Source: CAYUQT01 sp964596165
GTDB taxonomy: Bacteria > Planctomycetota > Phycisphaerae > UBA1845 > JAFGLZ01
Assembly: GCA_964596165.1 (NCBI GenBank)
Contig: CAZQTW010000011.1
Location: 53,727 to 117,726 of the forward strand
Length of the DNA stretch: 64,000 nt
Direction: 5' to 3'
The translations under genes were made by a program, and so were the position numbers. Positions 52,682 to 62,214 of the stretch are shown here, piece by piece. A model generated the notes under the pieces. It saw only the letters and a program-made list of their open reading frames with translations. It did not search any database and was not told the origin of the DNA. Each line of letters opens with the position of its first letter. Position 1 is the first letter of the stretch.

Positions 52682-52909
52682 ATGGCCACGAAGACAATCT
52701 CAATCGATCTCGAGGCGTACAAGCGCCTCAAACAGGCCAAGCAGCCAAACGAGTCCTTCAGCCAGGTGATCAAACGCGTCGTGAGGCCGCCGGTTGACCT
52801 CGACGCGTGGTTCAAGAAGATGGAGCGAGTGCAACTAAGCCCGAAGGCTGTCCAAGCAGTCGAAGAGCAGATCGCCAAACGCCGTCGTCCCTCGAACCGG
52901 AGAAGATAG
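52682..52909 (+). CDS. VapB-type antitoxin
   Basis: A 75-residue protein: TKTISIDLEAYKRLKQAKQP, a ribbon-helix-helix-like start, ESFSQVIKRVV, and a C-terminal stretch that would bind the toxin. The stop TAG at 52907-52909 precedes the toxin's TTG by one base. The toxin behind it is broken, so the antitoxin may be a leftover. Confidence 0.8.
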   Translation: MATKTISIDLEAYKRLKQAKQPNESFSQVIKRVVRPPVDLDAWFKKMERVQLSPKAVQAVEEQIAKRRRPSNRRR

Positions 52910-52910
52910 C

Positions 52911-53320
52911 TTGGCCTGCCTGGATACGAGCGTCTTGTTGGATCTCACCGGTCGGGCTGGTGCGGCAATACGAAACAGGGCGCAGTTGTGTTTGGCCCAA
53001 GCTGCGCGGCCGGGCCTACGCCGCTGCACGACGCGGTTCAACGTGGCGGAACTTTGGGTCGGCGTCGAGCGGTCTGACGCCCCCCTCGAGAGCGAGACGA
53101 GATGCGGGAGCTTCTGGCCAATCTGGATATTCTCGAATTCAATGAGACTGCGGCACGGCAGTTCGGCCGGATTACGGCGCACCTTCAACGAATCGGTTGG
53201 CCCGTGGGCGACATGGACGTGCTCATTGCATCCGTTGCGATGGCGAACGGCCAGGTCCTCGTCACGCGCAACCCGAAGCACTTCGTCGGTATACCCGCGT
53301 TGGAGGTTATCTCCTACTAG
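52911..53320 (+). pseudogene. PIN-domain toxin (VapC-like), frameshifted
   Basis: The first part from TTG 52911 reads ACLDTSVLLDLTGRAGAAIR and RFNVAELWVGVERSDAPLES, a PIN start with the first Asp. The frame then changes near 53100; from 53102 the other frame reads RELLANLDILEFNETAARQF and GDMDVLIASVAMANGQVLVT, with the remaining acidic residues and the family ending VGIPALEVISY. A single missing base would join them. The two parts together make a complete VapC. Confidence 0.8.
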
Positions 53321-53761
53321 CGCGACCGATCTCTCGTCCCTTCGCTCTGCGAGGCGACTTGACCCCACATCGCCGCCGGCCAGCATGACGTGCTATGGGG
53401 AACGGGCTAGGAACGGATAGCTCAGAGGATGGCCAACAACGAGACACATGCCGTCACCGGGGTCTGATGGCCAACCTCTTGTACGTGGATTCGCCACCGG
53501 CCGGGCATACCAAGCTCAGCGAATGGGCCAGACGGCATGCGTCCACGCTGGGCCTGAGATACACGAGCTGACTTGCCCGCCGAGAGGACAGGGTGTCGGA
53601 ATACCACAGCAACTGACGCGCGGACGCGACGGCCGACAAACGCCCCCCTGATTCGTCCGGGCTTCGGTCTCAAGAGGGCGGCTGCGCATTCGATTCATCC
53701 CACGAACGGCGATGAGCCGATCTAACTGGGAGAAAGCCGTCAACCTCAAGGAGTTCGCGAC
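53321..53761. other. Intergenic region, nothing recognised
   Basis: A 441-base region after the broken toxin gene. No convincing gene, repeat or hairpin. The end carries AAGGAG of the following lipoprotein gene. Confidence 0.45.
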
Positions 53762-54208
53762 ATGCCAAGCCACATATCACTACCGTCCACTGCGGTACGT
53801 CTCGTAGGATCAACGGGACTGGCCTTGCTGCTACTCGCCGGGTGCATCCCTGACCTCTGCGGGGACCGGGCCGGCTCCGACTATGGCATTATCGTCTCGG
53901 CAAACCCCACGCAAATTCCGGCGAACGGTCAGACTACCTCCACCATAACTGCCACGCTCAGGAGGTGGAAATCGGGTGATACGACCACGCCCACGGGAGC
54001 GCCGGTCGTCAATAAGCTCGTTCGATTCTCCTCGAGCGTGGGGACCCTGGTCGGTGCGAACCCGAGACTTACGGACCTTAACGGACAAGCGACCATTCAA
54101 CTCAGAAGCACGACCTGGGGACTTGCCGGCATCACCGCCTCGGTGGATGCCGACGCCCAACAGGCCCAGTGCACCGTCGAGATCGTCCAGACCGCCGGGG
54201 GCTCGTAA
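53762..54208 (+). CDS. Lipoprotein with one Ig-like (Big_1) domain
   Basis: A 148-residue protein. The signal GLALLLLAGC places the lipid-modified Cys at about residue 28. The rest, VSANPTQIPANGQTTSTITA and FSSSVGTLVGANPRLTDLNG, with QATIQLRSTTWGLAGITASV, is one invasin/intimin-type Ig-like domain (Big_1). A surface protein of unknown partner. The ATG at 53762 follows CAAGGAG. Confidence 0.82.
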   Translation: MPSHISLPSTAVRLVGSTGLALLLLAGCIPDLCGDRAGSDYGIIVSANPTQIPANGQTTSTITATLRRWKSGDTTTPTGAPVVNKLVRFSSSVGTLVGANPRLTDLNGQATIQLRSTTWGLAGITASVDADAQQAQCTVEIVQTAGGS

Positions 54209-54578
54209 TTGCCTGACCTGCAGATCGGATCGGGGTCCATTGGCCGGTGCGTAGGCGACATGGGGCACGAAAGAAGGGCCGCAGTCTGGGTCCGGGCGGT
54301 CCGTGGCGCCGACGGAATGTGCCGTCCGTAAGTCGAACCGCCCTTGTCCGCCGTCCCTTCGGGACTGGAAGACTGTACGGAGGCATTCACAACCCCACGT
54401 CAAGACGTTGGGCTACTCTCACCCCTGCCTATGGCACATGATATCGCCAGGTACGAGTCACCTTGTCCGAACATGTCGTCCGACCTCGACAGCGACGTCC
54501 GCGATTCACAGACGGAGTCCCGAATGGTGTTGCGACGGCGCTCATTCCTTACACGATCGTCATCCCGCGGGGATCCGA
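54209..54578. other. Convergent intergenic region, nothing recognised
   Basis: A 370-base space between the Ig-like lipoprotein (plus) and chorismate synthase (minus). No gene or T-tailed hairpin was found. Confidence 0.45.
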
Positions 54579-55910
54579 TCACCGGCCTATCTTCGTTCGC
54601 AACGTCTGATAGCCGTAGTGGATGATCAGCAGGTCGAGCAGGACCATGGCCGTGTAGGCTTCCGCGACGGGCCAGATTCGCCCGACGATCGTCGGATCGC
54701 GGCGGGTGATCGCGGCGAGCGTCTTGTTCTCCAGCGTGTACTTGTCGATGGTCGTCTGCGGCTTGTTGATGGTCGGCGTCGGTTTGACGGCCAGTCGCGC
54801 CACGATCGGTTGTCCTGTGGCGAGGCCGCCGGTAATCCCGCCCGCGTTGTTGCTCTTGAAGATGACCTTGCCGTCCTTCGACTCCATGGAATCGTTGGAC
54901 TGGATGCCGGTCATATCCTTGACGGCGAAACCCGCGCCGACCTCGACGCCCTTGACGGCGCCGATGCCGAGCATCCGCCCCAGCTCGGCGTCGAGCTTGG
55001 CGAAGACCGGTTCGCCCAGACCGGTCGGAACACCCGTGGCAGTCACTTCAACGACCCCGCCCGAGGAGTCGCCCGTTGCCGTGATCTGGTTGCAGGCCTC
55101 CAGCATTCGATGGGCGGCATCCAGATCCGGGCAGTTGATCACCGGATGAACGCCGTACTTTCCCTCGACCTCCGCCTCGGTCATTAGCGGTGCCTTGTCG
55201 CGGATCGCATCGATCTCCTGTTCGATTTCGGCCATGATCCGGGTCTTTTCCAGGAACCGCATCTCGGGAGTGATGCGGCCCTTGACGTAGATCTCCTGGT
55301 AGAAGGGATCAAGGTCGCGGCGCATCTGCTTGAACGATTCGACGGACTCCAGCGATTCGGCATGACTGACATCCCTGGCCCGGACGCCGGCCAGTTCCCG
55401 AATGAACGAGAAGACCTGGATGCCGCACGCCTTCAGCACCTTCTTGGCGACGGAGCCCGCAGCCACAATGGTCGAGGTGTAGCGGCCGCTGAAGATGCCC
55501 GCGCCGATCGCGTCGTCGTCGGGTCCGTATTTGATGAACGACGCGTATGAGGCGTGCCCCGGGCGCGGCGTGCGGTTGGTGTCCTGATACTGTTTGATGT
55601 GAATGAAATGCCGGTCGAGATTGGGGATGAGGATCGTCAGCGGCGTGCCGTTGGTGTGGTTCATGTTGCCCGCGTTCTCGATCGTGTCCGCCGCGTTCAG
55701 GCCGGTGTAGATGATGGGGAGGTCCGGTTCTTTTCTCGGCGACGACAGTTCATCCGTCCCCGGCTTGCGCAGGAGCATATCGCCGTAGATCTCCTGTTCC
55801 GTCAGGAGCAGGCCCGGCGGCACGCCCTGGATCACGCTCGTCAGACCTTCCTGGTATGAACCGCCGGCGACGGTGACCTGAAACACCCTTCCAACATGAC
55901 AGCCGATCAT
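54579..55910 (-). CDS. aroC: Chorismate synthase
   Basis: A 443-residue protein converting 5-enolpyruvylshikimate-3-phosphate to chorismate with reduced FMN, the last shared step to aromatic amino acids. Landmarks: RPGHASYASFIKYGPDDDAI, FSGRYTSTIVAAGSVAKKVL, SNNAGGITGGLATGQPIVAR and LAVKPTPTINKPQTT, all active-site blocks. Most family members have about 355-400 residues; this one has an additional block of about 60 residues at 185-250 (DPFYQEIYVKGRITPEMRFL), as in some longer planctomycete forms. The ATG at 55910 follows AGAAGGTG. No other aro gene is adjacent. Confidence 0.95.
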   Translation of the reverse strand: MIGCHVGRVFQVTVAGGSYQEGLTSVIQGVPPGLLLTEQEIYGDMLLRKPGTDELSSPRKEPDLPIIYTGLNAADTIENAGNMNHTNGTPLTILIPNLDRHFIHIKQYQDTNRTPRPGHASYASFIKYGPDDDAIGAGIFSGRYTSTIVAAGSVAKKVLKACGIQVFSFIRELAGVRARDVSHAESLESVESFKQMRRDLDPFYQEIYVKGRITPEMRFLEKTRIMAEIEQEIDAIRDKAPLMTEAEVEGKYGVHPVINCPDLDAAHRMLEACNQITATGDSSGGVVEVTATGVPTGLGEPVFAKLDAELGRMLGIGAVKGVEVGAGFAVKDMTGIQSNDSMESKDGKVIFKSNNAGGITGGLATGQPIVARLAVKPTPTINKPQTTIDKYTLENKTLAAITRRDPTIVGRIWPVAEAYTAMVLLDLLIIHYGYQTLRTKIGR

Positions 55911-56214
55911 AATTACACCTTCTCTTGCTAGGCGACGACCTCATCCATGCAGACCTCGATCGGTCTGCCGGGTCCGCCTGTTCATCCTGACAGCACTCGA
56001 AATTACGGCAGTATCACACTATTGCAGACCGACCGGGAGAACAAGCGCTGCGGCGTGGGATTTGGGGTCTCAGCACTATTCCCACAGGATCCCAATAGGG
56101 TTGACTGCACGGACGGTACCGTTTGCACTTGACTCATGCTCTGCCGACAAATACGTTGCTCGGAGTACCGAGATCTCGACAACATTTGGCGACATGGGTT
56201 TGAGGAACGAGAAG
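55911..56214. other. Divergent intergenic region
   Basis: The 304-base space between aroC and the GIY-YIG gene should carry promoters for both. TTGACT at about 56100 may be a -35 hexamer, but no clear -10 was seen. No other feature recognised. Confidence 0.4.
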
Positions 56215-56667
56215 ATGAGTCACCGTTTCTCCGTCTGGTCGCGATGGCACGAACGAAAACAACTCGCGGGTCTCGAGTTTCCCGGAGTCTATGCCATTGC
56301 CCTTTCCGACAAGGACATTTCGGGCAAACCGTTTGCCTGGAGACCGGAGATCATCTACGTGGGCATGACGAACGCAAAAGGCGGTCTGAAGTCACGGCTC
56401 CGTCAGTTCGACAACACAATCAAGGGAAGGTGCGGGCACGGGGGCGCTCAGCGCGTCCGCTTCAAGCATCCTCACTATGACAAGCTCGTACGCCAGCTGT
56501 ACGTGTCGGTCTGGTTCCATGAATGTGATGTGGAATCCAACCGCCCCGGCGACCTCCACATCATGGGTGGTGTGGCGAAACAGGAATACGAGTGCTTGGC
56601 AGTTTTCGCCGAGACCTTTGAACGATTGCCGGAGTTCAACGACAAGAAGCGGTCTCCCAAGAAATGA
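56215..56667 (+). CDS. GIY-YIG-like protein
   Basis: A 150-residue protein. GVYAIALS (24-31) and EIIYVGMTN (45-53) correspond to the two strands of the GIY-YIG motif, followed by GGLKSRLRQFD with the conserved Arg. The C-terminal half has VAKQEYECLAVFAETFERLP, which could hold the active Glu. Standalone GIY-YIG domains act in DNA repair, restriction or mobile-element homing; none of the usual partners is next door. The ATG at 56215 with GAGGAAC upstream was chosen over earlier in-frame ATGs. Confidence 0.65.
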   Translation: MSHRFSVWSRWHERKQLAGLEFPGVYAIALSDKDISGKPFAWRPEIIYVGMTNAKGGLKSRLRQFDNTIKGRCGHGGAQRVRFKHPHYDKLVRQLYVSVWFHECDVESNRPGDLHIMGGVAKQEYECLAVFAETFERLPEFNDKKRSPKK

Positions 56668-56803
56668 GTACCGCCAGATGCGCGCGACACGACATGCCAG
56701 GACGCTGCAAGGGCTCTCAACCGAGCGTTTCAACGTTCGCCGGAAAAAGGATCAATAAGACGGCGTGCCGGAAAATGACGTATCGCGGCAGCAGGAGATG
56801 CCC

Positions 56804-57022
56804 ATGAGACACACTATTACCGTAAGCCTGCCCCAGAAACTCAAAACACAACTGGACCGACTGTCAAAGGCCGAAGGCATGTCGCGCAGCGACATCGTAC
56901 GTCGATCGGTCCGAGACTATCTCTTCATCAGGCAATTCCGCACGCGCCGCAAACTCATGTTGCCCAAAGCGGCCCACAAGGGTGTGCACACCGACCAGGA
57001 TGTTTTCGATCAAGTCTCCTGA
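56804..57022 (+). CDS. Ribbon-helix-helix (CopG/VapB-like) antitoxin
   Basis: A 72-residue protein: RHTITVSLPQKLKTQLDRLS, KAEGMSRSDIVRRSVRDYLF, the RHH DNA-binding pattern with a C-terminal tail that would bind a toxin. It follows CAGGAG. It was followed by a PIN toxin of which only a stump remains at 57019. Confidence 0.85.
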   Translation: MRHTITVSLPQKLKTQLDRLSKAEGMSRSDIVRRSVRDYLFIRQFRTRRKLMLPKAAHKGVHTDQDVFDQVS

Positions 57023-57060
57023 GGGTCGACACGAATGTGCTCGTTGTGGTGTTCATCGTC
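57019..57060 (+). pseudogene. PIN toxin stump
   Basis: Immediately overlapping the antitoxin stop, the frame reads LRVDTNVLVVVFIV, the start of a PIN domain (RVDTNVLV with the first catalytic Asp), then continues as unrelated sequence. Only about 14 codons remain before the 3' end of the giant minus-strand gene. Confidence 0.55.
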
Positions 57061-57150
57061 CATTGGACCTGCAATGGACCCTTTCGATCTGCGGCTCGGC
57101 AGAAGCCTCGCTTCCCCTAAACCCGTGGGAACTCACCATCGTCGGCCGCC

Positions 57151-60100
57151 TCAGCGTGGCGTTTCGTCGACGGCGAGCTGCCTTTCGATCAGGTCTTCCG
57201 TCAGGCCGATCTTGTGGCGGATGAGTGCGGGTGAGAAGAGACCGCCCGGCTGCATCCCGCCGCCCTCGGAACTGGCGCCCAATCGCGAGTCGGCCTCGAC
57301 GGCGGGGAGGGCGGCGCGGGCGTTGGCCAGTTCGTCGCGAGCGATTGCCAGAAGACGCTCGCGGAGCTTGTCCCGTTCCGGCCCCGGTGGTGTCTTGACG
57401 TAGACGTCGCGGATCGGCACCCACTCGATCAGGTTCAGCACTGAATGAACTGAGGCTTGAATCGTCCGCGCGATGCCTATTTCGCGGTCGAGCTCGACTC
57501 TATGGACCGCATCGGTGGTCAGCTCGCGGGCCTTGGCCAAGTCGGCGAGGCCTGCGATGTACTCCTCTTCGAGCAGGCGCAGGTGCTTCGCGGCGATCGC
57601 CGGTCCCCACGGCTGGGTCCACTTCAGATCGTTCTGCCACGACCGCCACGGAAGGCCGGGCTTGACGTTAGGATCGAGAAACAGCGGCTGCGTCGGGCCC
57701 TTCTGGATCGGCCCCGGCGTTCGCGACACGAAATCGGAATACGGGTAGTGCTGAATCCCCTTCGAAAAGTGATCCCACGCCGAGATCGCGTATGGCACGG
57801 CCGGGTCGCCGAAATCGCGCCGCGCCAGGTTCGCGAGAAGCTCGTTGATCGGCGGGGCGGGCGCCCACGAGTACCACATCATGATCTCTGCCGGGCGCGA
57901 CGGCGTGTAGCCGTAGTGACACCAGTTGGCGAGCAGGCCGGCCAGGTCGAACTTGAGCATCGCTTCCATCCGCCGATGCCACTGCTGCATGCAGGGGATG
58001 TAGGGCACCGTGATGAACTCCTGGCTGACGGCGTGTTCGGTCTTGGCCATCACGCCGAGCCCTCGCTTCTTGGCCGCGTTGTATTCCTGGACGAAGTGGT
58101 CCGGCGGGCCGATGTTTGAGATGTTGTAGTCGCCGGTGATGTGCTTGATGCCGTCCTTCTCGGCGATGGTCCCTTTGGTGAAGTCGGCCTGGAACAGCAT
58201 GTCCCTCGACAACCCCTCGATGACCTTCATCACCCACGGCTCGGGCACGCCACCGCCGTAGGGCCAGACGATCCAGTCCTTCGACGGCCCGCCGCCGGCG
58301 CGGACGGCGTCGCGGAGCGTCAGGACCAGCTCCAGCGAGATGTCCTCGCAGGTGCGGTTCTTACAGCGTGGACACGTCTTGCGGAGGGAATCGAAGGTGC
58401 CGCAATGATACAGCCCCTCGCTGTCGAATATGCCGATGAGGCCCTTCAGATCCGGCACGTTTTGGAAGAGGCCGGTGATGACCTCGGCATAGTATTGTCG
58501 GACCTGCGGATTCGAGGGGCACATCGAGTTGTTCCAGGCGACCCCCTTGGCATCGGGGTGCTTGGCGTAGAACGAATCCGGGATGCGGAAGTCCTCGCAC
58601 CAGCTCAGATAGCCGTATACGTCTATGCCGAACCGCTTGGCGCGCCGGCAGAGGTCATTGAGGCGTTCGAAGGACTGCCGGGCGGCGGGGTTATCCAGCT
58701 CGGGGAAGACCTTCGTCTTCAGCGCGATCTCGTCGAGGCTCGTCCAGATCCAGACCCCGTTGAACCCCTGATGTGAAATCCGCTGAAGCAGGCCGTCGGT
58801 GTAGATCAGGGGCCGGGCGAGTTCGGTGTATTTCGTTCCACCCGGGACAACGGAGCAGACAATGCGGCGGCCGAATCGGCAGTTGCGGACCGTGGCGCCC
58901 TGCTTGAGACAGGGCGCCCCTCGGAACCGCATCATGTCCTCGAGCCAATAGACCCCGCGCATGACGCCGCGGGGCGTCCGGCCGCTGATGATGATCCGTC
59001 TGTCCCGGACGTCGATGTGGTAGTCCTCGTCGGCGGTGAGGTCCTTGACGAAGGTCGGATCGTTGGGAATCGCCAGCGCGATCAGCTTCGAACGCCCCGT
59101 CTGAGCCAAGGAGGTCAGATCCACGTTGATTTCGGCCTGCGTCCGCAGGAATTGTTGGAGGTCCTCCGCGGCTGTTTGAACCATTCGTTCGGCATCCTCG
59201 GCGAACTGGATTTGCCATTCCGAATCGATCACCGTCTCGTTTGCCCGCGGCGTCGATCCGCGGAGTTCCCCGGTGGGTTTGTCCGGATAGAACGGCCCGG
59301 TCATCGCACGGACGTGCGCGAAGGGATGCTGCTTGCCGGGCACATCGAGGGCATCCTGCGGACGCTCGGTCAGAACGCGATACGACAGGCCGAACCGTTC
59401 GGGATAATCCTTGCCGCCGAGAGGGCGTGGGCCCCAGAACGTGTAGCAATCGGCAGGGGCCTTTCCGCCGGAACACCGAAGTTCGTAGTAAATGAACTCA
59501 CCGGCCGGCAAGGACCGTGGCGTCACCGTCAGCTCATACCATTGCTCGAAGAGCGGCGCCATCTGTTCAGGGGCGAGTGTGGCGGTGCCCAGGTCGTCGC
59601 GACCCGGCGCGGTGCCGAAGCGCGCCTCCAGCGGGGCCGGATGCCCTGTGCTCATGAGTTTGACGGCCATGCCGCGAGACTCCTTGGCACCGACCGGCAG
59701 CCAGAATCGCCCGCGAAGCCAGGACTCGGGGGCCGAGTCCAGCGTCTGCTTCACAAAGGGCAGGTCGATGACCTGCGTCAACGCGTTCACCTTGGTGCCG
59801 AGCATGGTGTATTCGAAGTCCCGCCCGACGGTTCGTTCCGGCCACAGGAAGCGGTCGAGAAAGTCGAACGACTCGACTCCGTGGACCTCGTGAACGCCGT
59901 CGTAGTGGGCCAGCCAGACCCGGTCGGTCTGCTTCAGGTGGTCGCGGATTGCGACGACCTGCTTCCAGGCGTAGTCCGTCCACTGCGGCGTGGTGATACC
60001 GTCGTGCTCGCCGAACTCGACGCAGACGGGGCGGGGTAAGGCCATCGCGATTAGCTCGGGGTGCGTGAACCGATGCAGGATGTCCCAGTTGTAGAAGTCC

Positions 60101-62043
60101 TCGTCCGGATGCTGGAGGAAGCTGGTGCCCTCTTTCTCATTCGTGATCTTCGTGCGCCAGTCATTGAAATGGCCGGAGATGACGATGGCGGAGAGCCGGT
60201 CGACCAGCGGCGCCATCCAGATGGCCGAGTAGCCGCCGTACGAAAGGCCGTAGTAGCCGATTCGGTTTGGATCGACGCACGGAAGCGTCCGGAGGAAGTC
60301 GATCACCCGGTTCGTCTTGGCGATCGGCATGGCGATGCGCATCGCGCCGACGGCCTCAGCCATGCGCACCTGATCGTTGACTTGCTTGACCGGATGGTGA
60401 TGCAAAAGCAGCGGGGCGAAGACGACGTAGCCGCGTTCGGCCAGACGTTTGCCATACTCGTGGTACGGCGTGTCCTCTTTCAGGCCGAGGCCGGTGATCA
60501 TCTCCGGCAGACCGTTCAGGCCGTGCTGGCAGATGACTGCCGGGACTCGTCCTTCGACGTTCCTGGGAATGAGCAGGTTCCCGTAGACCTGCACGCCGTC
60601 GGCCACGTCGAGCATGACGCGATAGGCCTCGTACTTGTCGGTGATGAGGGCAAGCCGGGTCTTGGCATTCAGCGGCGTCTTCGCGAGCGGCACTTCCCCC
60701 ACGAGGCGGCGATAGTCATCGAGCATTGCCCGCCGGATCGACTCGAACTCCTCGGCGGGCCGTGTTGTGATCGCCCAGCAGCGTTCGCGCGCGGATTCGC
60801 TCTCGGCAATGAGCGTGTGAAGGTAGTTCACCCTCTCATCGAAATGCCGGTTTCGGACGGCCAGTGCCCGATCGTCGGCTACTCGCAGTTTCGGCACAAC
60901 CGCTGGACGGATCGGCTTGGGCGATGACAAGATATCGGCCAGGACAGTAAAGGACGTGCCCATCCTGTCTGGAGCCGGCACGTCGGACACCAGGATCAGG
61001 GGGGTTGGCGCTCTTAGCCTCGCGTAGAAGCCACGCGCTCGTTCGAATTCCTGTCGAACGGAATGCTCAGTCATCGGCGCATCCGACCCTCGAATACAGA
61101 TCAGGGCACGAGGCGCGATCAGGGCGGCCAGCTCTGCATCACCGAATTCGAGTAGCCGGCCGGGCAACCGGCGATCGACGGGCTCCTCCCAGAACCGCTC
61201 GTGATTCTCGAAGTAGTCGATTACCGCGACCGCTTTGACCCGGACATCCACGGCCGCCGCACAGAGGGCGGTCATGCCCCCCTGCCCGACGCCCGCCATG
61301 GCGACTTGCCTTGGATCCATGTCGCTTCGCCCCAGCAAATAGTCCGTCGCCGCCACGACATCCTGCACGTCCAGGCCCGTCATTGTTCGACCCACGACAT
61401 AGCCCAGCCGGTGGAGGATCATCCGCCGATCCTTGCCCTTCGTCGTCTTGCAGAACGGGTGGTCCTGCAGTCGCTCGATTGACTGGGGGAAATAGACGGC
61501 CGTGCCCCGGGACAGAAGGTCCGTAAACCAGGCAGCCGGGGCACTGTTGCCGTCGAGGCCACTGAACCGCTCGGGCCATGTGTCGGCATCTCCGCACGCG
61601 ATCACCAGCCGATAAGGGCCTGCGGTCTTCGGCAGAAAGAGCAGACCTCGGGCGCGGAGGCCGTCGGCAATCGGAACGGTGACCCGTTCGATGCGACACG
61701 AGGCCTCATCGGCGATCACATCGATCGTCGGTTTGCCGATCCGGGGGCGATCCTCCGGCAGGCCCAGCATACGGCGACATCGTTCACGATGCGGGGCAAC
61801 GGACTTCTCGTAGGCCTCCGGCGACGTGAAATCCGGCTTCCAGACCCGGTCGCGGAGTCGCGTGGCCTCCGCGATTCTCCTGAGCCAGTATTGATTCACC
61901 TGCTCGAGCTGCGCCGCGACGATGTCATCGGGCAGCGTCAGCTTCTCCGTTCCGGCCAACTGCATCGGCTCAGCGAGGGCTAGTGAGGTGATGGCGCCGA
62001 AGAAGAAAAGGCAGATTCGACCGACGATCATCGAGTACCGCAT
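57151..62043 (-). CDS. Giant exported tandem alpha/beta-hydrolase and glycosidase-like fusion
   Basis: A 1630-residue protein with signal peptide (RYSMIVGRICLFFFGAITSL). Domain 1 (about 70-370) is an acetyl-xylan-esterase/dienelactone-hydrolase-like fold, but the nucleophile elbow reads GVGQGG (residue 253 is Gly where Ser is expected). Domain 2 (about 425-740) has the intact elbow GYYGLSYGGYSA (Ser601) and HDGITT/HYDGVHEVHG for Asp and His. Then comes a beta-sandwich (about 760-930), a GH20-like N-terminal region around 960-1060 (DRRIIISGRTPRGVMRGVYW), and a large TIM-barrel-like region 1090-1560 (FGIDVYGYLSWCEDFRIP). The ATG at 62043 follows GGAGGTG. It probably deacylates and cuts a complex sugar. 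Confidence 0.8.
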   Translation of the reverse strand: MRYSMIVGRICLFFFGAITSLALAEPMQLAGTEKLTLPDDIVAAQLEQVNQYWLRRIAEATRLRDRVWKPDFTSPEAYEKSVAPHRERCRRMLGLPEDRPRIGKPTIDVIADEASCRIERVTVPIADGLRARGLLFLPKTAGPYRLVIACGDADTWPERFSGLDGNSAPAAWFTDLLSRGTAVYFPQSIERLQDHPFCKTTKGKDRRMILHRLGYVVGRTMTGLDVQDVVAATDYLLGRSDMDPRQVAMAGVGQGGMTALCAAAVDVRVKAVAVIDYFENHERFWEEPVDRRLPGRLLEFGDAELAALIAPRALICIRGSDAPMTEHSVRQEFERARGFYARLRAPTPLILVSDVPAPDRMGTSFTVLADILSSPKPIRPAVVPKLRVADDRALAVRNRHFDERVNYLHTLIAESESARERCWAITTRPAEEFESIRRAMLDDYRRLVGEVPLAKTPLNAKTRLALITDKYEAYRVMLDVADGVQVYGNLLIPRNVEGRVPAVICQHGLNGLPEMITGLGLKEDTPYHEYGKRLAERGYVVFAPLLLHHHPVKQVNDQVRMAEAVGAMRIAMPIAKTNRVIDFLRTLPCVDPNRIGYYGLSYGGYSAIWMAPLVDRLSAIVISGHFNDWRTKITNEKEGTSFLQHPDEDFYNWDILHRFTHPELIAMALPRPVCVEFGEHDGITTPQWTDYAWKQVVAIRDHLKQTDRVWLAHYDGVHEVHGVESFDFLDRFLWPERTVGRDFEYTMLGTKVNALTQVIDLPFVKQTLDSAPESWLRGRFWLPVGAKESRGMAVKLMSTGHPAPLEARFGTAPGRDDLGTATLAPEQMAPLFEQWYELTVTPRSLPAGEFIYYELRCSGGKAPADCYTFWGPRPLGGKDYPERFGLSYRVLTERPQDALDVPGKQHPFAHVRAMTGPFYPDKPTGELRGSTPRANETVIDSEWQIQFAEDAERMVQTAAEDLQQFLRTQAEINVDLTSLAQTGRSKLIALAIPNDPTFVKDLTADEDYHIDVRDRRIIISGRTPRGVMRGVYWLEDMMRFRGAPCLKQGATVRNCRFGRRIVCSVVPGGTKYTELARPLIYTDGLLQRISHQGFNGVWIWTSLDEIALKTKVFPELDNPAARQSFERLNDLCRRAKRFGIDVYGYLSWCEDFRIPDSFYAKHPDAKGVAWNNSMCPSNPQVRQYYAEVITGLFQNVPDLKGLIGIFDSEGLYHCGTFDSLRKTCPRCKNRTCEDISLELVLTLRDAVRAGGGPSKDWIVWPYGGGVPEPWVMKVIEGLSRDMLFQADFTKGTIAEKDGIKHITGDYNISNIGPPDHFVQEYNAAKKRGLGVMAKTEHAVSQEFITVPYIPCMQQWHRRMEAMLKFDLAGLLANWCHYGYTPSRPAEIMMWYSWAPAPPINELLANLARRDFGDPAVPYAISAWDHFSKGIQHYPYSDFVSRTPGPIQKGPTQPLFLDPNVKPGLPWRSWQNDLKWTQPWGPAIAAKHLRLLEEEYIAGLADLAKARELTTDAVHRVELDREIGIARTIQASVHSVLNLIEWVPIRDVYVKTPPGPERDKLRERLLAIARDELANARAALPAVEADSRLGASSEGGGMQPGGLFSPALIRHKIGLTEDLIERQLAVDETPR

Positions 62044-62214
62044 GGCGGGCACCTCCACGCGAACGGGCCAAGCCGGGTTCGTAATGAAGCGGTGCGTCAT
62101 CGTCCTCTGCCCGGCGGCATTGATCAAGGGAGCGGGACGGGATAGATGTAGGGGCACTCACGGATCCGGACGCACCGGTGATTGTCGCCATACGATGCGA
62201 GAAAGGACACAGAG

